Shown here piece after piece: positions 1 through 8,474 of a stretch of DNA of 64,000 nucleotides (position 1 is its first letter; the number at the start of each line of letters is the position of its first letter). The DNA is from an uncultured Emticicia sp. (lineage in GTDB: Bacteria > Bacteroidota > Bacteroidia > Cytophagales > Spirosomataceae): assembly GCF_937903345.1 (NCBI RefSeq), contig NZ_CALCZQ010000051.1:215382-279381 (forward strand), given 5' to 3'. The notes under the pieces were generated by a model. That model saw only the letters and a program-made list of their open reading frames with translations, ran no database searches and was not told the origin of the DNA. The position numbers and the translations under genes are program-made.

Positions 1-153
1 ATGTCCCACACGAAAGTTTTCGTAGCCAATACCTTTCAGATAATCGCCCGCCAAATCGCTCATGTAGCGATAGGTTCGGTTAAGAAGCTTTCCCATCAGC
101 CTTGCTTTATTGGCTTTCATTTTGGCTACTTCTGTCAGTAATTCTTCGTTCAT
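1..153 (-). CDS. MarR-family transcriptional regulator, N-terminal fragment
   Basis: Only the first 51 codons lie in the window; the gene runs off the left edge. The start ATG is the complement of 151-153 and the protein begins MNEELLTEVAKMKANKARLM. The helical, Lys/Arg-rich N-terminus followed by RYMSDLAGDYL and NFRVGH resembles the dimerisation helices of Bacteroidota MarR-type repressors just before the winged helix. Its divergent position next to a HlyD/MFS/TolC efflux operon, with a palindrome on the efflux promoter, is the usual arrangement for a MarR repressor that senses a toxic ligand. The DNA-binding domain itself lies outside the window, so the family call rests on N-terminal resemblance and context. 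Confidence 0.6.
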   Translation of the reverse strand, partial: MNEELLTEVAKMKANKARLMGKLLNRTYRYMSDLAGDYLKGIGYENFRVGH

Positions 154-260
154 TGCTAATCGTGAGAAAAATCAGGCAGGGCCCAATGCTCTACATTAAA
201 TTCTGATTAATAGATAAATATACTACAAAGGTAATATAAAAAAAATAATTGTCAACTTAC

Positions 261-291
261 TTGACTAAATTAGTAAACTTAGTTTACTTTG
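261..291 (+). promoter_or_regulatory. Promoter of the efflux operon with overlapping palindromic operator
   Basis: A Bacteroidota-type promoter can be read: TTG at 261-263, a 20 bp spacer, then TTACTTTG at 284-291 (consensus TAnnTTTG). The perfect palindrome AGTAAACTTAGTTTACT (272-288, 8-bp arms around one central base) covers the 3' half of the spacer and runs into the -7 box. A protein bound there would block RNA polymerase. The obvious candidate is the divergent MarR-type regulator. The sequence features are seen directly; the binding partner is inferred. Confidence 0.6.
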
Positions 292-361
292 TAACTTTAA
301 AATTATAATATAAAACCTAAGAGCAAAAAAACAAAAGCAAAAGTAATAAACTGAATAAAAT

Positions 362-1405
362 ATGGAAAATTTGCCTAAAAAATCGTTTAAAAATTACATT
401 CCACGGTTCATCTTAGTATTTATCTTGATGAGTGCTGCCGTCTACGCATATAATAAATATCAGTACAATCAGGTTTACGAAACAACGGATAATGCCCAAA
501 TTGAAACCTATACAGTGCCGGTTGTGTCAAGAGTGGGCGGTTACGTAAATGCTGTGAACATGAAAGATTTCGAGCAAGTACAGAAAGGTCAGTTATTGGT
601 TGATATTGATGATAGCGAACAACGCTTGGCATTGGTTGAATTGGAGGCAATGTATCAACAAATGCTTACGGACGTAGAAAATGCTACAGCGAGCATCAAA
701 AATACAAATATGATTATTGCTGCCGCCGAATCTGGTCTAAAAACAACAGCTTTACGAAAAGAAAAAGCCCAAAAAGATGCTGAGCGTGATACAAAATTAT
801 TTGCTGATAATGCCATTACAAAACGTCAAATCGACGATAGTAAATCTAATTTGGAGGTTTTGAATGCTCAATACGATAGCCAAAATCAAGATTGGATAGC
901 CTCAAAATCTCGTATTGAGGTGCTTTCTTCAAATTTGCACAAGGCAGAAGCAGCTTTGGCGGTTCAAAGAGTAAAAATTGACCAACAAAAACTAAAGCTA
1001 ACTTATTCAAAAGTTTATGCATCTGAAAATGGCAAGATTGGTCGCAAGAGCGTTGAACCTGGGCAGTTTATTCAGCCAGGGCAAACCTTGGCAACTATCG
1101 TGCAAGATTCACTTTATTGGGTAGTTGCCAATTTCAAAGAAACGCAAATCAGTCGTTTGGCAGTTGGACAGGAAGTCAATCTCAAATTAGATGCTTTCCC
1201 TGATATGAAATTGAAAGGAAAAATCGCTGACTTTTCCGATGCAACTGGTGCCAAATATGCACTTCTTCCGCCAGATAATGCAAGTGGAAATTTCGTAAAA
1301 GTAACTCAGAAAATCCCAGTAAAGATTGCGATTGACGACGTTGAAAAATTGCGTGATAAACTACGTGCAGGTATGAGTTTGGAGGTTGAGGTGAAAATTA
1401 AGTAA
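362..1405 (+). CDS. HlyD/EmrA-family periplasmic adaptor of a tripartite efflux pump
   Basis: A 347-residue membrane fusion protein. It has a short cytoplasmic N-terminus, one membrane helix at about residues 11-30, and a first half of the biotinyl-lipoyl domain at about 43-87 (DNAQIETYTVPVVSRVGGYV). A long alpha-helical hairpin follows at about 90-210. The second lipoyl half (GKIGRKSVEPGQFIQPGQTL) and a C-terminal beta-barrel complete it. EmrA-type adaptors join an inner-membrane MFS pump to a TolC channel, and both partners are encoded directly downstream. The start ATG has an A-rich leader without a clear Shine-Dalgarno site, as is usual in Bacteroidota. The substrate cannot be told from sequence. 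Confidence 0.9.
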   Translation: MENLPKKSFKNYIPRFILVFILMSAAVYAYNKYQYNQVYETTDNAQIETYTVPVVSRVGGYVNAVNMKDFEQVQKGQLLVDIDDSEQRLALVELEAMYQQMLTDVENATASIKNTNMIIAAAESGLKTTALRKEKAQKDAERDTKLFADNAITKRQIDDSKSNLEVLNAQYDSQNQDWIASKSRIEVLSSNLHKAEAALAVQRVKIDQQKLKLTYSKVYASENGKIGRKSVEPGQFIQPGQTLATIVQDSLYWVVANFKETQISRLAVGQEVNLKLDAFPDMKLKGKIADFSDATGAKYALLPPDNASGNFVKVTQKIPVKIAIDDVEKLRDKLRAGMSLEVEVKIK

Positions 1406-1456
1406 TGTAAGGGCTTATGAAGAATAAACCCTTAACTGCGGGAAATTGCAGGATTG

Positions 1457-3064
1457 ATGTTTATGGAAAATACAGAAAATACAAAAAAGCCCATTGGTGC
1501 AGCACGATTTATTATTGTACTGACAACCGTAACGGCCGCCGTGATGGAGCTACTCGACACAACGATTGTTAATGTAGCACTTAATCAGATAGCGGGTTCG
1601 TTGGGGGCAACAATTGAAGATATAGCTTGGGTTATTACGTCTTATGCCATTGCAAACGTAATCGTGATTCCGATGACAGGTTTTTTGGCCGAATATTTTG
1701 GCCGAAAAAATTATTATCTAGCGTCAATGGTATTGTTTGGTGTTGCTTCGTATTTGTGTGGAAACTCTGATACATTATGGGAGCTTGTTTTTTGGAGATT
1801 TATTCAAGGAATAGGAGGAGGAGCTTTGCTTTCTACCTCACAATCGATTTTGTTTGATGCTTTTCCGGGTAAAGAACGAGGTATGGCTTCAGGGCTTTTC
1901 GGAATGGGAATCGTACTAGGTCCAACACTCGGGCCAAGTGTGGGAGGTTACATCGTTGATAACTTTACTTGGGGAGATATTTTTTATATCAATGTGCCGA
2001 TTTGTATTATTGCTACGATTCTTACGGTTTTATACATACCACGAAAGGAAGGCGAAGGGAAAAATAAAGCCAGTATTAAGATTGATTACTTCGGAATTGT
2101 ATTATTGATTATCGGTATAGGCTCATTGCAGTATATTCTTGAAAAAGGGGAGTCGAAAGACTGGTTTCAGTCGAGAGAGATTTCGATAATGGCTTTATTT
2201 GCTGCAATCGGAGTCGTAGGATTTATCAGTCGAGAATTAAATACTGACCATCCGGTAGTAAATTTAAGGGTATTTGCTAATCGAAACTTCGCTTTTTCGT
2301 CGATTTTCGTGTTAGTTTCGGGCTTCGGTTTGTTTACATCGGTTTTCGTTTACCCAGTTATGGTGCAACGTATCAATGGTTTTACACCTTACGAGACCGG
2401 GCTATCTTTGTTTTTTCCGACACTTACAATTTTACCACTCTTTCCGATTTTGGGTAAGCGAATGTCGGAAGGGGCATCTCCGATTCCATTTGTTGTGGCA
2501 GGTCTTTTGATTTTTGCTTTCTTTGGTTTTTATAGTGGAACAGCAACCGCCGACATGGGGCGTTGGGATTTTTATCCGATACAACTTTTACGTGGTTTAG
2601 GTACAGTTATGCTGCAATTACCACTGATCAATGCCTCGGTGGCTGGTTTGAAACCAAGCGAATTTGGTTCAGGTATTTCGCTAACAAATATGATTCGTCA
2701 GCTGGGAGGAGCATTTGGTATTGCATTGGCCAATAACTACATTTCAATTCAATATGCCCAACATCGCTCTGACTTGGTGGCTAATTACACGCCCAATAAT
2801 CCCTTGTTTTTAGAAAAATTCAATGCCATCAAAATGGGATTTTTATCTCGCTCGGGCGATATAGCACTAGCTTCAAAGCAAGCATATCGACAGTTGGAAT
2901 TAATGCTCGACAAACAATCGTACTATCTGGCATATTTAGACACATTTAGAATTATTGCCATATTTTTCTTGTGTGTTTTACCATTGGTGGTACTATTAAA
3001 AACTAAGAAAAAATCGCCAGACCAAATTGCGGCTGCAACCAAAGCAGCAGCCGAATCACACTAA
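1457..3064 (+). CDS. DHA2-family MFS drug exporter (EmrB type)
   Basis: Multidrug:proton antiporter of the 14-helix DHA2 family, about 535 residues as usual for EmrB. The signature ELLDTTIVNVALNQIAGSLG is in helix 1 and the antiporter motif C region reads GIVLGPTLGPSVGGYIVD. About 14 hydrophobic segments are visible. It lies 51 bp after the HlyD adaptor and is followed within 80 bp by a TolC gene, so the three form one efflux operon. AGGA at 1450-1453 precedes the ATG at 1457; a second in-frame ATG at 1463 gives a protein two residues shorter and may be the true start. A TTG at 1454 is less likely. Confidence 0.93.
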   Translation: MFMENTENTKKPIGAARFIIVLTTVTAAVMELLDTTIVNVALNQIAGSLGATIEDIAWVITSYAIANVIVIPMTGFLAEYFGRKNYYLASMVLFGVASYLCGNSDTLWELVFWRFIQGIGGGALLSTSQSILFDAFPGKERGMASGLFGMGIVLGPTLGPSVGGYIVDNFTWGDIFYINVPICIIATILTVLYIPRKEGEGKNKASIKIDYFGIVLLIIGIGSLQYILEKGESKDWFQSREISIMALFAAIGVVGFISRELNTDHPVVNLRVFANRNFAFSSIFVLVSGFGLFTSVFVYPVMVQRINGFTPYETGLSLFFPTLTILPLFPILGKRMSEGASPIPFVVAGLLIFAFFGFYSGTATADMGRWDFYPIQLLRGLGTVMLQLPLINASVAGLKPSEFGSGISLTNMIRQLGGAFGIALANNYISIQYAQHRSDLVANYTPNNPLFLEKFNAIKMGFLSRSGDIALASKQAYRQLELMLDKQSYYLAYLDTFRIIAIFFLCVLPLVVLLKTKKKSPDQIAAATKAAAESH

Positions 3065-3139
3065 TACAATTATTAATTTTAGACATTGATTAGGAGAGCT
3101 TTATCTCAAGTCTTTGCTTTTAATATAGAAACTAAAAAA

Positions 3140-4444
3140 ATGAAAATCAATAAAATATTCATCATTGTTTGCTTGTTTTTAGGCAACAAAGGGCTTGCTC
3201 AGAGTAGCGAGCAAGTACTTTCTAAATTTATCAATCAAGCCATCGACTATTCGCCGAGGGTAAAAGAGCAGCAGCAATTACTTGGCGTTGGAGATTATCG
3301 AATAAAAGTGCAAGAAACTGGTCTTAAACCGCAGGTAAGTGGAGATGTGAGCTACTCAAGAGTTGATCCAATCGCAAAGGCAACTTTGCCAGTTAATGGC
3401 GAACCTCGCATCATTCAATTTCAGCCGCATAATAATTATAATGCTAGTATTGCAGCGTCGTATGTGATTTATGACTGGGGAAGATTTAAGGAAAGTGTAA
3501 AGAAAACAGTTCTTGAAATTCAGCAACAATCAGGTGGAATTGAAATACTGAAGCATACTTTGGCTTACCAAGTTTCACAATTATATTTTAGCATTATTTA
3601 CTTACAGAAATCCATCTTAGTGCAGCAAGACCAAGTGAAATTGGTGCAAGAGAATGGCAAAATTATTACCGACCGCATAAAAAGTGGCGATGCACTTGAA
3701 TATGATGCCGTACAGGTGCAAGTACGCTACAAAAATGCCGAAATGCGAGTAATAGACCTACAAGGCCAACTCGAAAGACAATACATTTTTTTGAGTTCGT
3801 TGATTGGCTCTGATGCAAGAAAATCAATTCCAATCAATGCCGAATTACAGTTTGTTTATGGCAAAACAGATATGCAAAGTACTTATAATGAGGCGATTGT
3901 AAACAATGTTGATTTGAAAGGCTTGCTTATAAAAGAAAGTGTTTTGGCTCAAGAAGTGAAAATTTCGAGCATGAGTAGTTTACCAACTTTAGCTGCTAAT
4001 GCTTCGCTTGGTGTGCGTAATGGTTATTTGCCTGATATTGCGATTTTAAGACCAAACTCATTGATAGGAGTAAAACTTTCGATTCCGATTTATACAGGAA
4101 AACGTGGGGAATATAACACGCAAATAGCTAAAACAAACCTCGATGCAGCGAAGCAAGGAACTGAGTCGCAGAAAATACAGATAAGCCGTGACCTCGAAAA
4201 TGCCTATAATGATATAAAAGTAGCGAATCAGAAAAAAGAATTGGCTGCAAGTAATATTTTTCAAGCTGAGTATAGCTTGAAATTGGCTAAAAAACGATTA
4301 GAAAATGGCGTAAGCACCCCGCTCGAAATTCAATCAGCCGAGACAGGTTTAGAAGAAGCAAAATTTAATTTATTACAATATGATTATCAAGCTTTATTGG
4401 CTAAACTCGAAATCAGTAGGATATCGGGAGTGAAGTTTTGGTGA
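3140..4444 (+). CDS. TolC-family outer-membrane efflux channel
   Basis: A 434-residue outer-membrane factor. The ATG at 3140 gives a clean signal peptide (MKINKIFIIVCLFLGNKGLA, cleavage near AQSSEQ). The in-frame TTG at 3086 would put 18 polar residues in front of it and was not chosen. Two similar halves rich in long amphipathic helices are visible, for example the stretch ending in KSILVQQDQVKLVQENGKII and the later LENGVSTPLEIQSAETGLEE, matching the TolC/OprM repeat. It is the last gene of the MarR-HlyD-MFS-TolC cluster and provides the exit channel of the pump. The Ser/Thr/Gln-rich extracellular loops give no substrate hint. Confidence 0.9.
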   Translation: MKINKIFIIVCLFLGNKGLAQSSEQVLSKFINQAIDYSPRVKEQQQLLGVGDYRIKVQETGLKPQVSGDVSYSRVDPIAKATLPVNGEPRIIQFQPHNNYNASIAASYVIYDWGRFKESVKKTVLEIQQQSGGIEILKHTLAYQVSQLYFSIIYLQKSILVQQDQVKLVQENGKIITDRIKSGDALEYDAVQVQVRYKNAEMRVIDLQGQLERQYIFLSSLIGSDARKSIPINAELQFVYGKTDMQSTYNEAIVNNVDLKGLLIKESVLAQEVKISSMSSLPTLAANASLGVRNGYLPDIAILRPNSLIGVKLSIPIYTGKRGEYNTQIAKTNLDAAKQGTESQKIQISRDLENAYNDIKVANQKKELAASNIFQAEYSLKLAKKRLENGVSTPLEIQSAETGLEEAKFNLLQYDYQALLAKLEISRISGVKFW

Positions 4445-4450
4445 GAAATG

Positions 4451-4520
4451 TAGCACAATTTTCTAAATTGAGTCAATGAATGACTCAATTTAGAAAACGG
4501 AACGCCGCCCGATTGTGCTA
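4451..4520. terminator. Nested inverted repeat, bidirectional terminator between convergent genes
   Basis: Inner stem: TTTTCTAAATTGAGTCA (4459-4475) pairs perfectly with TGACTCAATTTAGAAAA (4481-4497) around a 5-nt loop. An outer 9-bp pair TAGCACAAT (4451-4459) and ATTGTGCTA (4512-4520) encloses it, together with the GC-rich CGGAACGCCGC (4498-4508). The inner hairpin can end transcription from both the tolC gene and the fused serA gene. The outer repeat makes the whole look like a 70-bp element with its own terminal inverted repeats. Confidence 0.7.
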
Positions 4521-4528
4521 AAAATATT

Positions 4529-6418
4529 TTAATACAACATTCTGAAACGAATTGTCTCGTCGATGTCTTTGATTTCTTGGATAAACTCGTTGGTATAGCC
4601 TTTGCAAATGTCCATAATTACATAACCAATCGTTTCGTTGGTTTTCAAATACTGACCAATGATATTGATATGGTGTTTTGCAAAAATATTATTGATTTTG
4701 GCTAAAATGCCCGGTACATTTTGGTGAATGTGCAATAAGCGGTGCGAATCACGAAGTAATGGCAATTGTACTTCTGGGAAATTCACACTGCCAGTAGTGC
4801 TACCATTATTCATGTATTCGAGCAAACGCTCTGGTACATAAAGCCCGATGCCTTCTTGAGCTTCTTCGGTGCTTCCGCCGATGTGTGGCGTAAGGATAAC
4901 GTTTGGCAGACCACGTAATTCATTTTCGAATGGTTCACTGTTTGTTTTTGGTTCATACGGGAATACGTCAATACCTGCTCCACCAACTTTGCCAGATTTG
5001 ATGGCTTCTACCAAAGCTGGTACTTCAACCACGTGTCCTCGAGCAAGATTCATGAAAATTACGCCGTCTTTCATTAGTTCAAACTCACGTTTGCCAAAAA
5101 CATTGGTGTTTTCTTTACGGCCGTCAATGTGCATACTTACCACATCCGAAACTCGTAAAACTTCTTCTAGTGAACGGCATTTCTTGGCGTTTCCGATAGG
5201 CATTTTATCGACAATATCGTAGAAATAAATCTCCATTCCAAGTGCCTCACCGATAACCGATAGTTGTGTTCCGATGTGCCCATAACCAATCAAACCGAGT
5301 TTTTTGCCACGAACCTCGAAGCTATTATTGGCTGATTTATCCCAATTGCCAGCGTGCATTTGGTTACTTTTCGTAAATACATTACGAATCAACAAAATCA
5401 TTTCACCGATTGCCAATTCTACTACAGAGCGAGTATTGCTATAGGGTGCATTGAAAACGGCAATTCCTTTTTCAGTACAAGTTTTAAGGTCGATTTGGTT
5501 TGTTCCGATACAAAATGCACCAACTGTGATTAGTTTATCAGCATTTTCAAGAACTTTTTTAGTCAAATTAGTTTTTGAGCGAAGCCCCAAAATCGAAACT
5601 CCTTTGATTTTTTCTGACAATTCCTCCTCATCCATTGCCCCTTTGTACGTTTCCACGTCAAAGCCTTCGTGTTTGAATGCTTCGATAGCAACCGAGTGAA
5701 CATTTTCGAGTAGCAAAACCTTGATACGACTTTTTGGATATGATTGGCTACGAGGCAATTTATTCAGATACAAAAACTCATCCAACGATGGCACAATGTG
5801 GTCAGCTTTTGAGGTAACTTTCGCACGCTCAACGTTTTCTGTAAAAGCATAAAAACGATTGGCTAGTCCAGAAGCACGAAGTTCGTAGTCGGTATAGCCA
5901 TCGCCAATAGCATAAACATCACCATCAAGATTTAATGAACCTAATAACTTCACTTTGCCTTTTTCGTGAGCTAAAACATTACTTTGGTCAACACCAATAA
6001 TATTATCTTCTTCATCAAAAACGAAAGTATTGGCATATACATTTGCTTCTTTTATACCCATTGAAGTAACTATTGGCACAATAAACTCTTTAAAACCGCC
6101 CGAAACAATTAAAATATGGTCGGCATATTCACGCAGGAATTTTTCGTTGCGTTGAAAAGATTCCGAAACTTGTGTATGAAGAAAATCAACTAATTGATTG
6201 ATATGCGAACGATTGGCTTTCAATAATTCGATTCGTCGGCTGAGTGCATCTGAAAAAGTGATTTCGCCATTCATACCTTGCTCTGTCAGGCTTCTGATTT
6301 GAGTAACTAATTTTTCTTGTGAGGCATTTCCTGCCAAAGCAATATTTGCTAATTCATCAAGGCCTTCTACTTTCGTAAAAGTGCTATCGAAATCAATGAT
6401 ATAATAGGTATTGTTCAT
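4529..6418 (-). CDS. serA: Fused phosphoserine phosphatase-like domain / D-3-phosphoglycerate dehydrogenase
   Basis: A 629-residue two-enzyme protein for serine synthesis. Residues 1 to about 215 are a HAD phosphatase of the SerB type: motif I DFDST (9-13), motif II SGG (106-108), a Lys in the GKVK stretch, and motif IV GDGYTD (172-177). Residues about 233-545 are phosphoglycerate dehydrogenase: NAD fold GYGHIG (378-383) and the catalytic R460, E489 and H512. An ACT regulatory domain (about 560-629) closes the chain, suggesting serine feedback. The first and third steps of the phosphorylated pathway are thus covalently linked; the middle enzyme SerC is not in the window. SerB activity of the N-terminal domain is inferred from motifs. 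Confidence 0.9.
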   Translation of the reverse strand: MNNTYYIIDFDSTFTKVEGLDELANIALAGNASQEKLVTQIRSLTEQGMNGEITFSDALSRRIELLKANRSHINQLVDFLHTQVSESFQRNEKFLREYADHILIVSGGFKEFIVPIVTSMGIKEANVYANTFVFDEEDNIIGVDQSNVLAHEKGKVKLLGSLNLDGDVYAIGDGYTDYELRASGLANRFYAFTENVERAKVTSKADHIVPSLDEFLYLNKLPRSQSYPKSRIKVLLLENVHSVAIEAFKHEGFDVETYKGAMDEEELSEKIKGVSILGLRSKTNLTKKVLENADKLITVGAFCIGTNQIDLKTCTEKGIAVFNAPYSNTRSVVELAIGEMILLIRNVFTKSNQMHAGNWDKSANNSFEVRGKKLGLIGYGHIGTQLSVIGEALGMEIYFYDIVDKMPIGNAKKCRSLEEVLRVSDVVSMHIDGRKENTNVFGKREFELMKDGVIFMNLARGHVVEVPALVEAIKSGKVGGAGIDVFPYEPKTNSEPFENELRGLPNVILTPHIGGSTEEAQEGIGLYVPERLLEYMNNGSTTGSVNFPEVQLPLLRDSHRLLHIHQNVPGILAKINNIFAKHHINIIGQYLKTNETIGYVIMDICKGYTNEFIQEIKDIDETIRFRMLY

Positions 6419-6507
6419 GAAAATCCTAAGCCCCTAAAGGGAAGCTATTTTAAATGAAAACTATATTTTTATACTTTTTAAAATCCTGTTATTTCTACCA
6501 AATCGGT

Positions 6508-6720
6508 TTAGGGAACAGGGTCATAGCCGTGTGAATGGCTCCAAGGGCCGCAACGAGCGATACGTTTGGCCGTTAGCCAAAAACCTTTGAAAAAACCATG
6601 TTTTTGAAATGCTTCAACCGAATATTGTGAACATGTAGGTGAGTACCGACATGATGGCGGAAACCAAGGCGATATACCTGACTGGTAAAGTCTTACAAGA
6701 AAAATGGCGATGTATTTCAT
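6508..6720 (-). CDS. yidD: YidD, membrane protein insertion efficiency factor
   Basis: A 70-residue protein with the family's hallmark order: an amphipathic N-terminus (MKYIAIFLVRLYQSGISPWF), the cysteine motif CRYSPTCSQYSVEA, the central HGFFKGFWLTAKRIARCGPW, and the C-terminal HSHGYDPVP. YidD sits at the inner face of the membrane and helps the YidC insertase. The ATG (complement of 6718-6720) is preferred over an upstream TTG at 6729. It lies about 90 bp from the fused serA gene on the same strand and about 75 bp after porT, so it may be co-transcribed with either. Confidence 0.95.
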   Translation of the reverse strand: MKYIAIFLVRLYQSGISPWFPPSCRYSPTCSQYSVEAFQKHGFFKGFWLTAKRIARCGPWSHSHGYDPVP

Positions 6721-6796
6721 TTGAGACAAAAGACAAAAGATTTGAGTTTGTTTGAAAGAACTTTTATAAGTTTATGCAAATCTCTTTTCAAAAATA

Positions 6797-7531
6797 TTAT
6801 TCAAACAATATATAAAGTGTAACAGTATGCGTTGTAAGCCGGTCAACGCCTTGCAGCGGTGTATTTTTGTTATTAACTGGGTCTACTAAATTTTTGAGAC
6901 CGTGAGAAAAATGAATTTCTGGTGCAAATTTGAAATATTCTCTAAAAAACTCAATTCCTGTGCCATATTCTACACTAAAATCACTGGTTTTAGTGATAAA
7001 CTTCGATTTGTTTCTTCTACTATTAGGGTTAGTTTCAACCCCATAGCGGAGGCCACCAAAAACATACATTCTTACATTTCCACGTCTTTCAGATTTGTAT
7101 TTAAACATTACTGGAAGCTCAAACCAAGCAGTTTCTCTTAAGTCAGTGTTTTCATTAAACTTAGTTGGATCAGTGTCTGCCACAGCTGTATTTATGTATT
7201 TATATTCTAGTCTTCTTCCGTAAATGGATACAGTAGGTAAAACCCTAAAATCAAAATAATCATTGATTCTAAAATTAGCTAATCCACCCATTTTTAGTCC
7301 AAAAGTAGTAGGTGAGGTAATACTGTAATAATTGTCTTTGTTGACAAAGAAATTATTAAACCTAATGTTGTAATTAGTGCTTGTTAGTCCCAAAAAATAA
7401 CCAAAACGAAGATTTTTAACATCATAATCGGCCTGAAAATGGCGACGAGTATCTTGAGCAAACACACCTTGAGTGAGTAAGCATACGATAATTTGACAAA
7501 TAAATAATCTGAGAAAAGGGAAGTTCTTCAT
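6797..7531 (-). CDS. porT: PorT-family outer-membrane beta-barrel protein (type IX secretion / gliding)
   Basis: A 244-residue protein with an N-terminal signal peptide ending near VFAQ and a chain of alternating hydrophobic beta-strands: NLRFGYFLGLTSTNYNIRF, then a KMGGLANFRINDYFDFRVLP stretch, and a terminal aromatic HTVTLYILFE typical of an outer-membrane barrel. Length, the early LRFGYFLG strand and the position just downstream of the menaquinone methyltransferase gene fit PorT/SprT, which Bacteroidota need for the type IX secretion system and gliding. Generic PorT-like barrels of unknown role share the fold, so the exact orthology is likely rather than certain. The start is an ATG (complement of 7529-7531). 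Confidence 0.72.
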   Translation of the reverse strand: MKNFPFLRLFICQIIVCLLTQGVFAQDTRRHFQADYDVKNLRFGYFLGLTSTNYNIRFNNFFVNKDNYYSITSPTTFGLKMGGLANFRINDYFDFRVLPTVSIYGRRLEYKYINTAVADTDPTKFNENTDLRETAWFELPVMFKYKSERRGNVRMYVFGGLRYGVETNPNSRRNKSKFITKTSDFSVEYGTGIEFFREYFKFAPEIHFSHGLKNLVDPVNNKNTPLQGVDRLTTHTVTLYILFE

Positions 7532-7595
7532 AAATTTTTAAAAATAAACAAACTAATGCTGGACTTTTTGTAGTATTGACAGTCATGAGCCAACA

Positions 7596-8354
7596 TCATG
7601 GCTTTTTGCCAATGTAAATAGAGCAAATACCAAAGGTAAGTGGAATACATTTTGTCTGATGAAATCCTGCTTTTTCAAATACTTTCAAGAAATTTTCACC
7701 TGCTGGGAATGTCTTTACCGATTCGGGTAAATAACTATAAGCCGAGCTATCCTTAGAAACTAATCGACCTATGAAAGGCAGGATTGTCAAATTGTAAAAA
7801 TTGTATAATTGCTTTATAACAGGAGTTTTAGGATTTGAAAATTCCATGACCATGCAAGTTCCACCTGATTTGGTTACTCGACACATATCGGTTAGGCCTT
7901 TTTCGAGATTTTCAAAGTTACGCACTCCAAAGGAAACGATAACGGCATCGAAAGTATTGTTTTCAAACTGTAATTTCTCAGAATCCCCCATTTGAAGTTC
8001 TATTTTGCTTTCTAAACCCAGTTTTTTTATTTTCTCAAGTCCAAATGATAGCATCCCTTCAGAAATATCAACCCCGATTACTTTTTCTGGTTTAAGTTGT
8101 TTCACAGCTTCAACGGCCAAATCTCCGGTGCCCGTTGCAATATCCAAAATAAATTGTGGTTTTTCTGGACGCAACATCGAAATAGCCTTTTTTCTCCACC
8201 AAAAGTCAATTCCACCACTTAGCAAATGGTTCAAGAAATCATATTTAGGAGAAACATTATCAAACATTTCGGCAATTTGCTCACGCTTGCTACTATCTTT
8301 TTCTTTGTAAGGTACTACCATATATTTGACGAACGATTTTTTTGAGTCGTTCAT
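7596..8354 (-). CDS. menG: Demethylmenaquinone methyltransferase (UbiE/MenG)
   Basis: SAM-dependent methyltransferase, 252 residues, catalysing the last step of menaquinone synthesis. The N-terminal family signature is present (MFDNVSPKYDFLNHLLSGG), as are the SAM-binding DIATGTGD (71-78), GVDIS (94-98) and the later FGVRNFENLEKGL and KSGGTCMVMEFS segments. The open frame continues upstream, but the extra 46 codons are hydrophobic and unlike the family, and they run over two tandem -7 boxes at 8373-8388. The ATG at 8354 was therefore chosen; the next Met (MVVPYKEK) is possible too. It is divergent from ogt and upstream of porT on the same strand. Confidence 0.93.
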   Translation of the reverse strand: MNDSKKSFVKYMVVPYKEKDSSKREQIAEMFDNVSPKYDFLNHLLSGGIDFWWRKKAISMLRPEKPQFILDIATGTGDLAVEAVKQLKPEKVIGVDISEGMLSFGLEKIKKLGLESKIELQMGDSEKLQFENNTFDAVIVSFGVRNFENLEKGLTDMCRVTKSGGTCMVMEFSNPKTPVIKQLYNFYNLTILPFIGRLVSKDSSAYSYLPESVKTFPAGENFLKVFEKAGFHQTKCIPLTFGICSIYIGKKP

Positions 8355-8372
8355 AAGTTTAAAATAAGAAAA

Positions 8373-8439
8373 CAAAATTACAAAACTACTAATTGATAAC
8401 TGATTGATTATCAGAAAAGTTTTTTCATATATACTTTTG
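8373..8439. promoter_or_regulatory. Divergent promoter region of menG and ogt
   Basis: On the minus strand two exact -7 boxes, TAGTTTTG (8388-8381) and TAATTTTG (8380-8373), lie just upstream of the menG ATG at 8354. On the plus strand TACTTTTG (8432-8439) lies 35 bp before the ogt ATG. All match the Bacteroidota TAnnTTTG element; clear -33 TTG boxes at ideal spacing are missing. These boxes help fix both start codons. Confidence 0.5.
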
Positions 8440-8474
8440 TATAATTGAAATAGAAAGAGCAAGGCACAAAACTT

